A stretch of DNA of 64,000 nucleotides from Actinomycetes bacterium (GCA_016861045.1 BOKP01000001.1:499529-563528); one strand, 5' to 3'. Positions 1 through 8,425 are shown, counted from the first letter of the stretch. Notes: a model not told the origin generated them from the sequence alone. Made by a program: numbers and translations.

Positions 1-2
1 AG

Positions 3-1748
3 AGCAAGGGCGCCGAGGAGGAGGAGGCCGACGCCGGCGATCCGACCGAGGGGATGGAGCCGGAGGAGGCTCTGCACTTCCAGATCCTGCGGCGCAGGAA
101 GGACGGCGTCGAGGAGTGGATCGACCGCGCGGTCGAGAAGATCGGGGCGGTGCCGACGCTGAACACGGTGCTGCTGCCGGCGATGAAGGAGGTCGGCGAC
201 AAGTTCGGCGCCGGCGAGCTGATCCTGCCGTTCGTGCTCCAGTCGGCGGAGGTGATGAAGCGCGCGGTGGCGCAGCTCGAGCAGTACCTCGACCGGATCG
301 AGGGCCACACGAAGGGCACGGTCGTGATCGCGACCGTGTTCGGCGACGTCCACGACATCGGCAAGTCGCTGGTCAACACGATCCTCACCAACAACGGCTA
401 CACGGTGGTCGATCTCGGCAAGCAGGTCCCGATCGACCAGATCATCGATTCCGCCGTCGAGCACGACGCCGACGCGATCGGCCTCTCGGCGCTGCTCGTC
501 TCGACCTCGAAGCAGATGCCGGCCTGCATCCAGGAGCTCCACCAGCGCGGCCTCGCCTTCCCGGTCCTGATCGGCGGCGCCGCGATCAACCGCGACTTCG
601 GCCGTCGCGCGCTGTACCCGGACGGGCGCGAGTCCGACGACGTCTACGCGCCCGGCGTCTTCTACTGCAAGGACGCGTTCGTCGGGCTCGACACCGTCGA
701 TGCGCTGATCGACGACGAGGCCCGCGAGGCGCTCGTCACGCGGATCCGCGAGGAGGCCCGCAGGCTCCGCGAGAAGCCGGTGGAGCCCGACGACGCCCCG
801 CCGACGAGCGACGACTCCGTGCGCTCCGCGATCAGCACCACGACCCCCGTGCCCGATGTCGCCTACGGGGTCGAGGACGTCGACGTCGACCTCGGCGAGG
901 TGTTCCCCTACCTCGACCGTCATGTCCTGTTCAAGCTGCATTGGGGCGGGCGCGGCAAGAAGGGCGAGGAGTGGCGGCGGATCGTCGAGGGCCACGACGG
1001 CGAGGAGGGCTTCCGGCCGCGGCTCGAGCGCATGTGGGCCGAGCAGGACTACCTCGAGCCGCGGGCGCGGATCGGCTACTTCCCGTGCAACTCCGACGGC
1101 AACGAGGTCGTCGTCTTCGATCCCGACGACCCCGAGCGCGAGCTCGAGCGGCTCGTCTTCCCGCGCCAGCCGCGGCACGACCGGATCTGCCTCGCCGACT
1201 ACTTCCGCCCGATCGACACCGGGGAGCGCGACGTCGTGGTCATCCAGGCGGTCACGGCTGGCTCCGAGGTGACGCGCCGGATCGAGCAGCTCGAGCGCGA
1301 CGGCGAGTTCGCCGAGCAGCTCTTCGTCCACGGCCTCGGCGTCCAGTCTGCCGAGGGGATGGCCGAGTGGCTGCACGCGCGGGCGCGGGCGACGCTCGGC
1401 ATCGACCCCTCGCAGGGTCGGCGCTACTCGTGGGGATACCCGGCCTGCCCGGAGCAGTCCGAGCACGAGAAGGTCTGGCGCCTGCTCGGGCTCGAGGAGC
1501 TCGGCATGACGCTGTCGGGGGGCTGGGCGGTCGAGCCCGAGCAGTCGACGGTGGCGATCGTCGCCCATCACCCGCAGGCGGTCTACTTCGGCATGAAGTC
1601 CGGCTTCGTGCCCGAGGAGCCGAAGCCGGACGAGCTGATCGCGGGGACCGAGCGCGGCGGGGAGCTGCCCCCCGAAGCCGACCCCGCCGGCGACGGGACC
1701 GTCGACTCCGAGGTCGCCGAGCCGGCCGCCGACCCGGCCTCGGCCTGA
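3..1748 (+). CDS. metH: Cobalamin-dependent methionine synthase, C-terminal part (5' end outside window)
   Basis: This is the C-terminal half of the cytosolic enzyme that methylates homocysteine to methionine using methylcobalamin. The reading frame is open to the window edge, so the homocysteine- and folate-binding domains lie upstream. Counting from the first in-frame ATG at 54, residues 1-85 are the helical cap domain. The B12-binding Rossmann domain follows, with the cobalt-ligand motif DVHDIG at residues 98-103 (His100). A charged, variable linker lies around 240-270. The C-terminal AdoMet reactivation domain ends with GYPACPEQSEHEKVW and a conserved SGGWAVEP-type stretch. The last ~35 residues are an acidic Ala/Pro/Glu tail without recognisable domain. 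The ATG at 54 should not be taken as the real start. Identification is secure; operon context upstream is not visible. Confidence 0.96.
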   Translation, partial: SKGAEEEEADAGDPTEGMEPEEALHFQILRRRKDGVEEWIDRAVEKIGAVPTLNTVLLPAMKEVGDKFGAGELILPFVLQSAEVMKRAVAQLEQYLDRIEGHTKGTVVIATVFGDVHDIGKSLVNTILTNNGYTVVDLGKQVPIDQIIDSAVEHDADAIGLSALLVSTSKQMPACIQELHQRGLAFPVLIGGAAINRDFGRRALYPDGRESDDVYAPGVFYCKDAFVGLDTVDALIDDEAREALVTRIREEARRLREKPVEPDDAPPTSDDSVRSAISTTTPVPDVAYGVEDVDVDLGEVFPYLDRHVLFKLHWGGRGKKGEEWRRIVEGHDGEEGFRPRLERMWAEQDYLEPRARIGYFPCNSDGNEVVVFDPDDPERELERLVFPRQPRHDRICLADYFRPIDTGERDVVVIQAVTAGSEVTRRIEQLERDGEFAEQLFVHGLGVQSAEGMAEWLHARARATLGIDPSQGRRYSWGYPACPEQSEHEKVWRLLGLEELGMTLSGGWAVEPEQSTVAIVAHHPQAVYFGMKSGFVPEEPKPDELIAGTERGGELPPEADPAGDGTVDSEVAEPAADPASA

Positions 1749-1981
1749 TTGCGCCGCGTGCCCGCGGCTTCCGGCGGCGATTTCGTGGCGCTCGACGGCT
1801 GCGGCGGGTCGAGATCCACAAAAGGGGCGATATCGCCCCCGTTCGTGGCACTCGCGGCGCCGGGCGGGTCGAGATCCACGCAACCGTCGTGTCTGTCAAG
1901 GCCGGTCGAAAGCCGACCCCTTGGCACCGTTTGGATTCTGACCCCTTGAGGGCTCATAGCCCGCTCGCGGAGCGAGCCGTA
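1749..1981. other. Intergenic region between convergent genes with palindromes
   Basis: No gene is seen here. The stretch holds a perfect 16-nt palindrome GGGGCGATATCGCCCC at 1824-1839. It also holds two imperfect direct copies of a segment containing GCGGGTCGAGATCCAC (around 1802-1818 and 1864-1880). A small hairpin GCTCGC-gga-GCGAGC lies at 1963-1977. The position between the 3' ends of metH and the leftward hydrolase suggests a bidirectional transcription end, but no U-rich tract follows the hairpins. Confidence 0.5.
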
Positions 1982-2065
1982 GGCGAGCGCAGCGGGTCGG
2001 TGGCGAGCGCAGCGGGCCGGTGGCGAGCGCAGCGGGCCGGTGGCGCCGGGGCGCCGGGGCGCCGG
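1982..2065. repeat. Short tandem repeats, 20-nt unit x3 then 8-nt unit x3
   Basis: Three head-to-tail copies of a 20-nt unit beginning GGCGAGCGCAGCGGG occupy 1982-2001, 2002-2021 and 2022-2041. The first copy differs by one base. Three copies of GGCGCCGG follow at 2042-2065. There are no spacers between units, so this is simple tandem repetition, not a CRISPR array. It ends 8 nt before the stop codon of the leftward hydrolase gene. Confidence 0.85.
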
Positions 2066-2073
2066 GGCGGGTT

Positions 2074-2955
2074 CTAAGCGGGCGCGTACTCGAGGTTGCC
2101 GGGGAAGTCGAGCAGCAGCTCGGCCAGCAGGTCGGGGACCTCGACCTGGGGGCAGTGGCCGCAGCGGGGGATCACCTCGATGTCGGAGTAATCGACCGTG
2201 CGGAGGACTCGCTCGGCCCCGGTCGTGAAGACCATCCGGTCCCGCTCTCCCCAGACGAGCAGCAGCGGGCAGCTGATCCGGCCGAGCTCGAACGGGTCGC
2301 CGAGCTCGGGCAGCAGGCGCCGGCCGACCTCGAGCACCCCCATGCTCCGCGCCAGGCTCGCGAGGTGGCTCGAGAACGTGTCGATGACGGCGGGGTCGGC
2401 CCGGGCGGGATCGCCGAAGACGAGCGTCCGGTACACGCGGCCGACGATCGGCTTGACGATCCGATCCGGGACCGGGACCGGCGAGAACCGCAGCAGCCGG
2501 ACCAGCCACTCGCTCTCGATCGCCGAGAACCATCCCGCCATGTGGAGGCCGGCCGGGGCGATCGGGACGATCCCGCCGATCGGCAGCGGGCGGCGCTCGG
2601 CGGCGCGCAGCGCCAGCGCGCCCCCGAGCGAGTTGCCGACGACGTAGGCCTCCCCGTGCGCCTCGCCGAGCTCGGCGAGGGCGGCATCGACCATCGCGTC
2701 CCACTGCGGCAGCAGCGGCAGGCCGGCTGCCAGGGGGGCCGCGGTCCCGAAGCCGCGCAGGTCGATCGCGACCGCGGCCCGTCCGGCTGCTCCGAGGCGC
2801 TCGAGCAGCGGCCGCCACGTGTCGGCGCTGTCGGCGTAGCCGTGAAGGAGCAGGAGCGGAGGTCCCTCGCCGGACACGGCCAGCGTGCGCGTCGCGACCC
2901 CGGCGAGCTCCCCCCGGGCCTCGGTTGGCGACGTCGCCGGTCGGGTAGAACTCAT
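2074..2955 (-). CDS. Alpha/beta hydrolase
   Basis: A cytosolic alpha/beta-hydrolase-fold enzyme of 293 residues, a usual length for the family. From the ATG at 2955, an oxyanion HG motif sits near residue 38. The nucleophile elbow GNSLGG has Ser109. The probable acid is Asp239 in WGERDRM and the catalytic His267 lies in RCGHCPQ. A helical cap with several hydrophobic segments lies between about 125 and 215. A TTG two codons upstream (2961) is an alternative start; neither has a good ribosome binding site. The substrate cannot be told. It is transcribed divergently from the ferritin-like gene, with 66 nt between them. Confidence 0.88.
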   Translation of the reverse strand: MSSTRPATSPTEARGELAGVATRTLAVSGEGPPLLLLHGYADSADTWRPLLERLGAAGRAAVAIDLRGFGTAAPLAAGLPLLPQWDAMVDAALAELGEAHGEAYVVGNSLGGALALRAAERRPLPIGGIVPIAPAGLHMAGWFSAIESEWLVRLLRFSPVPVPDRIVKPIVGRVYRTLVFGDPARADPAVIDTFSSHLASLARSMGVLEVGRRLLPELGDPFELGRISCPLLLVWGERDRMVFTTGAERVLRTVDYSDIEVIPRCGHCPQVEVPDLLAELLLDFPGNLEYAPA

Positions 2956-3021
2956 CCTCAACCATTCTTAGCGCCCGCCGCCGATGGCACGGGCCACCCG
3001 AACCGGAAGAGGAGTCACGAG

Positions 3022-3525
3022 TTGTCAGAAGTCTCACGAGGGATCATGTCCGAGGAGGCCCGCGAGGCCCGCGAGAAGCTCGTCGCGATGCTCGAGCGGG
3101 CCTACTGGATGGAGATCGAGACGGTGATGAGCTACGTCGCCAACTCGGTCAACCCCGACGGGGTCCGCGCCCAGGAGATCAAGCAGTCGCTCGCGGCGGA
3201 CATCGCCGAGGAGCTTGGCCACGCACAGCAGTTCGCCGCCCGGATCAAGGAGCTCTACGGGGTCGTCCCCGGCTCGCAGGGGTTCGCGGCCGAGCAGGAC
3301 TACCTGCAGCCGCCGAGCCGGCAGACCGACATCCCGCACGTGATCCGGGGCGTCATCGAGGCCGAGGCGGGAGCGATCTCCTACTACAGCGAGATCCGCG
3401 AGCTCGCGGCCGACGTCGACCCCGTCACCGAGGACATGATGATCGCGATCCTCCGTGACGAGCAGGGCCACATGCGCGAGTTCGAGGGGTTCCTGCGCGA
3501 GTACGAGGCCGAGGGCCTGGCCTGA
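3022..3525 (+). CDS. Ferritin-like domain protein (bacterioferritin/DNA-protection type)
   Basis: A four-helix ferritin-like protein of 167 residues that probably binds a di-iron centre for iron storage or oxidant defence. Carboxylate/His ligands occur in the expected order: Glu in EIETVMSY (helix 1), EELGHAQQF (helix 2), EAEAGAISYY (helix 3) and DEQGHMREFE (helix 4). The TTG at 3022 is preferred because GGAAGAGGAG at 3005-3014 is placed 7 nt upstream. The ATG at 3046 is the alternative and gives 159 residues. A much longer upstream frame exists but has no homology-like content. Whether it forms Dps-like dodecamers or a bacterioferritin shell cannot be seen. Confidence 0.85.
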   Translation: MSEVSRGIMSEEAREAREKLVAMLERAYWMEIETVMSYVANSVNPDGVRAQEIKQSLAADIAEELGHAQQFAARIKELYGVVPGSQGFAAEQDYLQPPSRQTDIPHVIRGVIEAEAGAISYYSEIRELAADVDPVTEDMMIAILRDEQGHMREFEGFLREYEAEGLA

Positions 3526-3579
3526 TGAGCCCTGTACCGGCCCACCTCTATGCGGCGCACTGTTTCCGGCAGCCCGACA

Positions 3580-3702
3580 GGGCCGCCGTGATCTGGGCGC
3601 CGCCGTAGCTGGGCGGCAGCCCGGCGGAAGCGGACGCGCAGCAGCATTCCGCCGGGTGATCCGCGCACGGGCCCGGCCCGGAGCATTCCGCCGCGGTGAT
3701 CT
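3580..3702 (-). repeat. Dispersed palindromic intergenic repeat, family A copy 1
   Basis: Read on the minus strand this segment shares three blocks, in the same order, with the region downstream of the thiolase gene (37097-37180): GGCGGAATGCTCCGGG, CGTCCGCTTCCGCCGG and CGGCGGCGCCCAGAT. It contains a 9-bp inverted repeat, CCGGCGGAA at 3621-3629 against TTCCGCCGG at 3647-3655. This copy carries an extra duplicated GGCGGAATGCT module. It lies just downstream of the ferritin-like gene. Confidence 0.75.
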
Positions 3703-3721
3703 GTGACGAGAATCCCCGCGA

Positions 3722-3766
3722 TCTTGCGATTTATATTGCAAGATTCCGGTTAGCGTTCGCTAATGT
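3722..3766 (+). promoter_or_regulatory. AT-rich promoter with two overlapping palindromes
   Basis: An AT-rich island in otherwise GC-rich DNA. Two dyads are visible: TTGCGATTTATATTGCAA at 3724-3741 (7 of 9 pairs match) and the perfect TTAGCG-TT-CGCTAA at 3750-3763. A plausible promoter reads TTGCAA (3736-3741), 19 nt, then TAATGT (3761-3766), ending 10 nt before the ATG at 3777. The second dyad overlaps the -10 element, as expected for a repressor operator of TetR or similar type. The cognate regulator is not identified. Confidence 0.55.
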
Positions 3767-3776
3767 GGGAGCCCGC

Positions 3777-3995
3777 ATGGTCGACTCGACCGCAACCCGC
3801 GCGAGCCGCGCCCGAGGCGAGGACCCCGGCGCCGGCGCCGTCATCGTCCTCGAGCTCGCCGACGGCACCCGGCTGGTCCCCGAGGGCGAGGGAACGCCCT
3901 CACGGCTCGAGGGCGACGGCGATCACGTGTTCACGCTCGCCGAGGTCCAGCGCGCGGGTGCCGGGCCGTTCGCCGGCTACGTCCGGCGCGGCTGA
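3777..3995 (+). CDS. Small hypothetical protein (72 aa)
   Basis: A 72-residue acidic protein of unknown function with no signal peptide, membrane segment or motif that I recognise. The middle contains a short beta-rich stretch (VIVLELADGTRLVPEG) and an acidic segment. The ATG at 3777 is chosen because a promoter-like island with palindromic operators ends 10 nt upstream. A longer in-frame extension to 3696 would run through that promoter. It is convergent with, and directly abuts, the sugar dehydrogenase gene at 3996. The regulated-looking promoter is the best argument that it is real. Confidence 0.5.
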   Translation: MVDSTATRASRARGEDPGAGAVIVLELADGTRLVPEGEGTPSRLEGDGDHVFTLAEVQRAGAGPFAGYVRRG

Positions 3996-6296
3996 TCAGC
4001 GACGCCCGCCGACGATCTCGTAGACGCCGCCGTCGAGGTCGGCGAAGTAGAGGTTTCCCCGCGCGTCCTCGCCGAAGCTCGAGATCTTGCTGAACCGCGG
4101 GAGGCCGATCGGTCGATCGCGATCGGGGTCGCCGGGGGCGAGGCTGCGGATCCGGCCGCGGCAGAAGTCCGCATACACGTAGCGGCCGCGCAGCTTCGGG
4201 GCCGTCCGCCCCCGGTAGACGTAGCCGCCCGTGATCGCGCAGTTGCCGTCGGAGTGGCCGAGCACGGCGACCGGTCGCGTCACCTTCCCGGGCGGGACCG
4301 GGCTCGCGTCCGAGCTTCGGAACCGCTCGAAGCCCTCGAAGGCGTCCCAGCCGAAGTTGGCGCCCCGCGCCGCTTTCAGTCCGAGCAGGTCGATCTCCTC
4401 CCAGCGGTCCTGGCCGACGTCGCCGATCGCGAGCCGCCGCTTGCGGCGATCGAACGAGAAGCGGTACGGGTTGCGGAGACCGGAGGCGTAGATCTCATCG
4501 CGGCCGGCCCGGCCCACGAACGGGTTCGAGCGCGGCACCGAATAGCCGCCCTTCCCGCGCGGGTCGATCCGCAGCAGCTTCCCGAGCAGCGAGGTCCGGC
4601 TCTGGGCGTTCTCGCGCGGATCGCCACCGCCGCCGCCGTCCCCGGTCCCGATGTAGAGGTAGCCATCGGGCCCGAACTGGAGCTGTCCGCCGTTGTGGTT
4701 CGGGGCCATGCGATGGGGAATCCGGATCACCTTTCGGCGGCTCCGCTTCGACGCCTTGCGGGGATCCCGCTTCGAGCGCCGGAATTCGGCAACGACGATG
4801 TCGCCGCGATCGTCGGTGTAATAGACGTAGAAGCGGCGGCTGCTCCGGTAGTCGCGCGGGAACGCGACCGAGAGCATCCCCCGCTCGCCGTCGTCGGAGA
4901 CGCGCCCGTGGATGTCGAGGAACTTCCGCGTTCCGCCGCCGTTGCGCCGGATCGTCTTGATCACCCCGCCCTGCTCGACGACGTAGAGCAGGCGGTTGGG
5001 GCCGCGCGGGGCGGTCACGTAGACGGGGCGGTCGAAGCTGCCGACCCGCCGCGCCCGCAGGCCGCCGCCGCGCCGCCCGTCGGTGCGCGCGACCCCGGGG
5101 GCCTCGCGGGGGTCGAGGCGATAGAGCTCGCCGAGCAGGGAGGTCAGGTAGACGCGGCCGCGGCGGCCGGCCGTGATCGAGCTGATCTTGGCGACGCGCG
5201 GTCCGAGGTCACGGTCGCCGGCGGCTCCGCCGGCGGCGGGGACGAGGCTGCGGAGCCCGCCGGCGCAGAAGTCCGAGTAGAGGTAGCGGCCGTACAGGGT
5301 CGGCAGCCGCCGGTCGCGGACGACCGGGCCGCCGATGATCGAGCAGCCGGTGAAGGTGCCCGGGGAGCCGCTCTCGTGCGGATAGGCGTGGATCGGGAGG
5401 GTCGTGGCGGCGATCGGCTCGGTGCCGCAGGGCTCGGGCGCGAACCCCTCGAACGCGTCCCAGCCGAAGTTGGCGCCGCGCGCTGCGGCGAGGGTCGTGT
5501 AGTCGACCTCCTCCCACGCGTTCTGGCCGACGTCGCCGATCGCGATCCGTTCGCCGTCGAAGGAGAAGCGGAACGGGTTGCGGAGCCCGTAGGAGTAGAT
5601 CTCGTCGGCGCCGGCCCGCCCGACGAACGGGTTGTCGGCGGGGACCGTGTAGCCGCCGCCGGGACGCGGATCGATCCGCAGCAGCTTGCCGAGCAGGGAC
5701 CCGGTGTCGAGCGCGTTGCCCTGCGGGTCGCAGGAGTCGCCGCCGTCGCCGGTGCCGAGCCACATGTGGCCGTCGGGCCCGAAGCCGACCTGGCCGCCGT
5801 TGTGGTTGGGGGCGGCGGAGTGGGGGACCGAGATCACGGTCCTGCCGCTGCCGGGATCGGCCCGGAGGGCCCCCTTCCGGCGCTTGAACCGGGCGACGGT
5901 GATCGCCCCGTCCCCGGCCGTGTAGTAGGCGTAGAAGCGCCGGTTGCCGACGTAGCCGGGATCGAACGCGATCGAGAGCAGGCCCTGCTCGGCGAAGCCG
6001 GACTCGACGCTGTCGCTGATGTCGAGGAACGGGCGGCGGAGCACGCGGCCGCCGCTGACCACGCGGACGACGCCCTCACGCTCGACGACGAAGAGCCGCT
6101 TGCGGTTGGCGCGTCCCGGGGCGAAGGCGGTGTAGACCGGCTCCTCGAAGCTCGCGATCCTGGTCAGCGCGGCTCCCCCGGCGCCGTTCCCGATCGGCGG
6201 CGCGGCGGCGATCGCGGCGGTGGCTAGCGTCAGCGCGGCGACGAGGGCGCCGAGCATCGCGGTCCCCCCGGCGAGGGGAATCGGGCGCCTGCTCAT
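3996..6296 (-). CDS. Secreted tandem double-domain PQQ-type sugar dehydrogenase
   Basis: A 766-residue exported protein made of two consecutive soluble glucose/sorbosone dehydrogenase-type six-bladed propellers, each about 360 residues. Single-domain members of the family are about 350-420 residues. The N-terminus (residues 1-32) is a signal peptide ending near ATAAIAAAPP. Both halves carry the family signatures: PNHNGGQ (predicted PQQ-contacting His), GTGDGG, LLGKLLRIDPR, GLRNP(F/Y)RFSFD (Arg-Asn pair), GDVGQ and ANFGWDAFEG. Predicted role is periplasmic or extracellular oxidation of aldoses or related alcohols, passing electrons to an acceptor. A third paralogue lies immediately upstream (6356-7591), so this locus arose by repeated duplication. 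Enzyme activity is inferred from family membership only; many such proteins have unknown substrates. Confidence 0.9.
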   Translation of the reverse strand: MSRRPIPLAGGTAMLGALVAALTLATAAIAAAPPIGNGAGGAALTRIASFEEPVYTAFAPGRANRKRLFVVEREGVVRVVSGGRVLRRPFLDISDSVESGFAEQGLLSIAFDPGYVGNRRFYAYYTAGDGAITVARFKRRKGALRADPGSGRTVISVPHSAAPNHNGGQVGFGPDGHMWLGTGDGGDSCDPQGNALDTGSLLGKLLRIDPRPGGGYTVPADNPFVGRAGADEIYSYGLRNPFRFSFDGERIAIGDVGQNAWEEVDYTTLAAARGANFGWDAFEGFAPEPCGTEPIAATTLPIHAYPHESGSPGTFTGCSIIGGPVVRDRRLPTLYGRYLYSDFCAGGLRSLVPAAGGAAGDRDLGPRVAKISSITAGRRGRVYLTSLLGELYRLDPREAPGVARTDGRRGGGLRARRVGSFDRPVYVTAPRGPNRLLYVVEQGGVIKTIRRNGGGTRKFLDIHGRVSDDGERGMLSVAFPRDYRSSRRFYVYYTDDRGDIVVAEFRRSKRDPRKASKRSRRKVIRIPHRMAPNHNGGQLQFGPDGYLYIGTGDGGGGGDPRENAQSRTSLLGKLLRIDPRGKGGYSVPRSNPFVGRAGRDEIYASGLRNPYRFSFDRRKRRLAIGDVGQDRWEEIDLLGLKAARGANFGWDAFEGFERFRSSDASPVPPGKVTRPVAVLGHSDGNCAITGGYVYRGRTAPKLRGRYVYADFCRGRIRSLAPGDPDRDRPIGLPRFSKISSFGEDARGNLYFADLDGGVYEIVGGRR

Positions 6297-6355
6297 CGCC
6301 GCAAGGCTAGCGGAGCCCGCGGGCGCCGACGCCGGTCGAGCGGCGCCCCGCGGGC

Positions 6356-7591
6356 TCAGCCCGCCGGATCGATCCTGTAGACGGGCCCGGCGAGGGAGAC
6401 GGCGTAGACGGTGCCGTCGGCGGCCTCGCCGAAGCTCGCCAGGCGCTCGACCTCCGCATCGGGGCCGATCGCGACGTCGTCGCTCGCCGGCCGGTCCGGT
6501 CGGGCCGGGAAGCTGCGCAGCTCGCCGGCGCAGAAGTCGCCGTAGACGTAGCGGCCGTACAGGCTCTCGAGGTCGGTGTCACGAACCGTCAGCCCGCCCG
6601 TGATCGAGCAGTTGCCGTCGCCGTGGAAGGTCGTCAGCACCGGCGGGATCGCGCCGTCGGGGTCCTGGTCCTCGTTGTAGCGGGCGTCGCCCTCCCACGC
6701 CGACCAGCCGAAGTTCGCCCCCGAGCCCTCGCCGCGGGCGACCAGGTCGATCTCCTCCTGCTCGTACTGGCCGACGTCGCCGATCGACAGGTCCCCGGTC
6801 TCGGCGTCGAACGCGAAGCGCCACGGGTTTCGGAGCCCGTAGGAGTAGATCTCGGGACGCGCCCCCGGGGTGTCGGCGAACGGGTTGTCGGCCGGGATCG
6901 TGTAGGGCTCGTCCCCGTCGGGCCTCGGGTCGATCCGGAGGATCTTGCCGAGCAGCGTCGAGAGGTCGAGGCCGCGGCGCTCGGGGTCCCCCTTGCCCCC
7001 GCCGTCCCCGAGGCCGATGTAGAGCTTGCCGTCGGGGCCGAAGAGGACGAGCCCGCCGTTGTGGTTCGGGTAGGGCTGGTCGACGAAGAGGATCTGCCGC
7101 GCGCTCGACTCGTCGACCTCGCCGTCCGCGGCGCGGTACTCGACCACGCGGGTGTCGCCGTCGAGGTCGGTGTAGTCGACGTAGAACAGCCCCGAGTCCG
7201 CGTAGTCGGGAGCGAACGCCATCGACAGCAGCCCGCGCTCGCCGTCGGCGACGGTCTCGTCGGAGATGTCGAGGAAGGTCTCCGCGCTCCCGTCGGGGGC
7301 AACGCGGATGATCATCCCGCCCTGCTCGACGACGTAGAGGTCCCCGCCGGAGCCCTCGGGCTGGGTCAGGTAGAGCGGCGCGTCGAAGCTGCCGATCTCG
7401 GTCAGCTCGACCCCGCCCTGGCCGTCGCCGACCTCGGGCCGGCCCTGGCCGGCGTCGGTGGCGGTCGCCACGCCGGTCTCGTGCTCGTCGCTCGAGCCGC
7501 AGCCGGCGAGGAGCAGGAGGCAGGCGGCGAGCAGCGAGCAGCCGAGCGGCGCGAGCGCTGCCTGCCGTGCTGCACGCTCCGCGCTACTCAC
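6356..7591 (-). CDS. Lipoprotein PQQ-type sugar dehydrogenase
   Basis: A 411-residue single-propeller paralogue of the neighbouring double-domain protein. The N-terminus has a lipoprotein signal with lipobox LAGC near residue 31 followed by an acidic Ser/Asp/Glu spacer, so it is predicted to be anchored on the outer face of the membrane. Family signatures are present: PNHNGGLVLFG, GLGDGGGKGDP, LLGKILRIDPR, GLRNPWRFAFD, GDVGQYEQEEID and GANFGWSAWEGD. It overlaps the upstream lipoprotein gene by 8 nt and is 59 nt from the downstream paralogue, so the three probably form one leftward operon. The substrate is unknown. Confidence 0.9.
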   Translation of the reverse strand: MSSAERAARQAALAPLGCSLLAACLLLLAGCGSSDEHETGVATATDAGQGRPEVGDGQGGVELTEIGSFDAPLYLTQPEGSGGDLYVVEQGGMIIRVAPDGSAETFLDISDETVADGERGLLSMAFAPDYADSGLFYVDYTDLDGDTRVVEYRAADGEVDESSARQILFVDQPYPNHNGGLVLFGPDGKLYIGLGDGGGKGDPERRGLDLSTLLGKILRIDPRPDGDEPYTIPADNPFADTPGARPEIYSYGLRNPWRFAFDAETGDLSIGDVGQYEQEEIDLVARGEGSGANFGWSAWEGDARYNEDQDPDGAIPPVLTTFHGDGNCSITGGLTVRDTDLESLYGRYVYGDFCAGELRSFPARPDRPASDDVAIGPDAEVERLASFGEAADGTVYAVSLAGPVYRIDPAG

Positions 7592-8285
7592 CCTCCGTCA
7601 CGACCCGCCCCTTGTCGTTCACCTTCGCCTTCGGCGCCTTCTCGTCGATCGTGACCACGAACTCGCCCTCCGCAGCGCCGCCGTCGGCGGTCACGGCCCG
7701 GGCCTGGCCGTCCAGCCCGGCCTCGACGCGGTAGTGGAGCGTGTAGGTGCCGGCCTCGACCGCCGTCAGCCTCCAGACGACCGTCTTCTCGTCGCCGGCG
7801 TCCAGCGGCCCGAAGCCGAAGGTGTTCGTCTGCGCCCGCAGGCCGCCGGAGTTCCCCTGCGGCGGCGGCTGACCGATCTCCCGCGGGTACTTGTAGCCGA
7901 GGACCCAGACCGGGCGGCTCGGGATCGAGGCCGCGGGGTTGTCGATCCGGGTCTGGAAGGAGCCGTCCGCGTCGCCGTCGTCGGTCTCGATCGTGAACGC
8001 GAGCTCAGGGAGCGCCTCGTCGCCGACGTTCCTGACGCCGAGCACGAGGTCCGACGTCAGGGCCAGCCGCTGCTCGGCCGGAAAGCGCGCGAGCGTCACC
8101 TCGACCGGATACTCGCCGGAAGGCTCGTCCGCGTCCTGGCGGTTGGTCGAGTCGTCGCCCCCGCAGCCGCCGAGGGCGACGGCGAGCAGCGAAGCCGCGA
8201 GCGCGGCCCCGGGCCAGCGCCGTTGGGGCCCGCGCCTCGGTCCCGATCGGGGCCTTCCGCCTCGCCTTTCGGGTCTCCACCCCAA
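7584..8285 (-). CDS. Hypothetical secreted lipoprotein
   Basis: A 233-residue protein with an Arg-rich start, a hydrophobic core and the lipobox LGGC near residue 41, so it is predicted to be exported and lipid-anchored. The mature part is beta-strand rich and resembles CARDB/DUF11-type adhesive domains (LVLGVRNVGDEALPELAFTI), but I cannot assign a family. It starts the leftward operon with the two sugar dehydrogenases and overlaps the next gene by 8 nt. It may be an accessory or surface-binding partner of those enzymes. Its start is uncertain because the N-terminal 20 residues are unusually Arg-rich. Confidence 0.7.
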   Translation of the reverse strand: MGWRPERRGGRPRSGPRRGPQRRWPGAALAASLLAVALGGCGGDDSTNRQDADEPSGEYPVEVTLARFPAEQRLALTSDLVLGVRNVGDEALPELAFTIETDDGDADGSFQTRIDNPAASIPSRPVWVLGYKYPREIGQPPPQGNSGGLRAQTNTFGFGPLDAGDEKTVVWRLTAVEAGTYTLHYRVEAGLDGQARAVTADGGAAEGEFVVTIDEKAPKAKVNDKGRVVTEGE

Positions 8286-8425
8286 AGCGCGCGCAACATA
8301 CCACGGGGTCCCTCCGCCCCCGGCAGGCCGGCGCCGGCCTGCCCGTACCGGTGGCGCGGCGCCTCGCGATGGACTAAGTTTCGTCCGCGGAGGCGAGTCG
8401 CAGGGAACCGTCGTCCGCCGGAGAG

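Noticed and set aside
54-116. ATG at 54 as the start of methionine synthase
   Set aside because: The reading frame is open from the window edge, and the homocysteine and folate domains normally precede this part; the gene is truncated by the window.
1982-2065. Possible CRISPR array
   Set aside because: The repeats are directly adjacent without spacers, and no cas genes are present.
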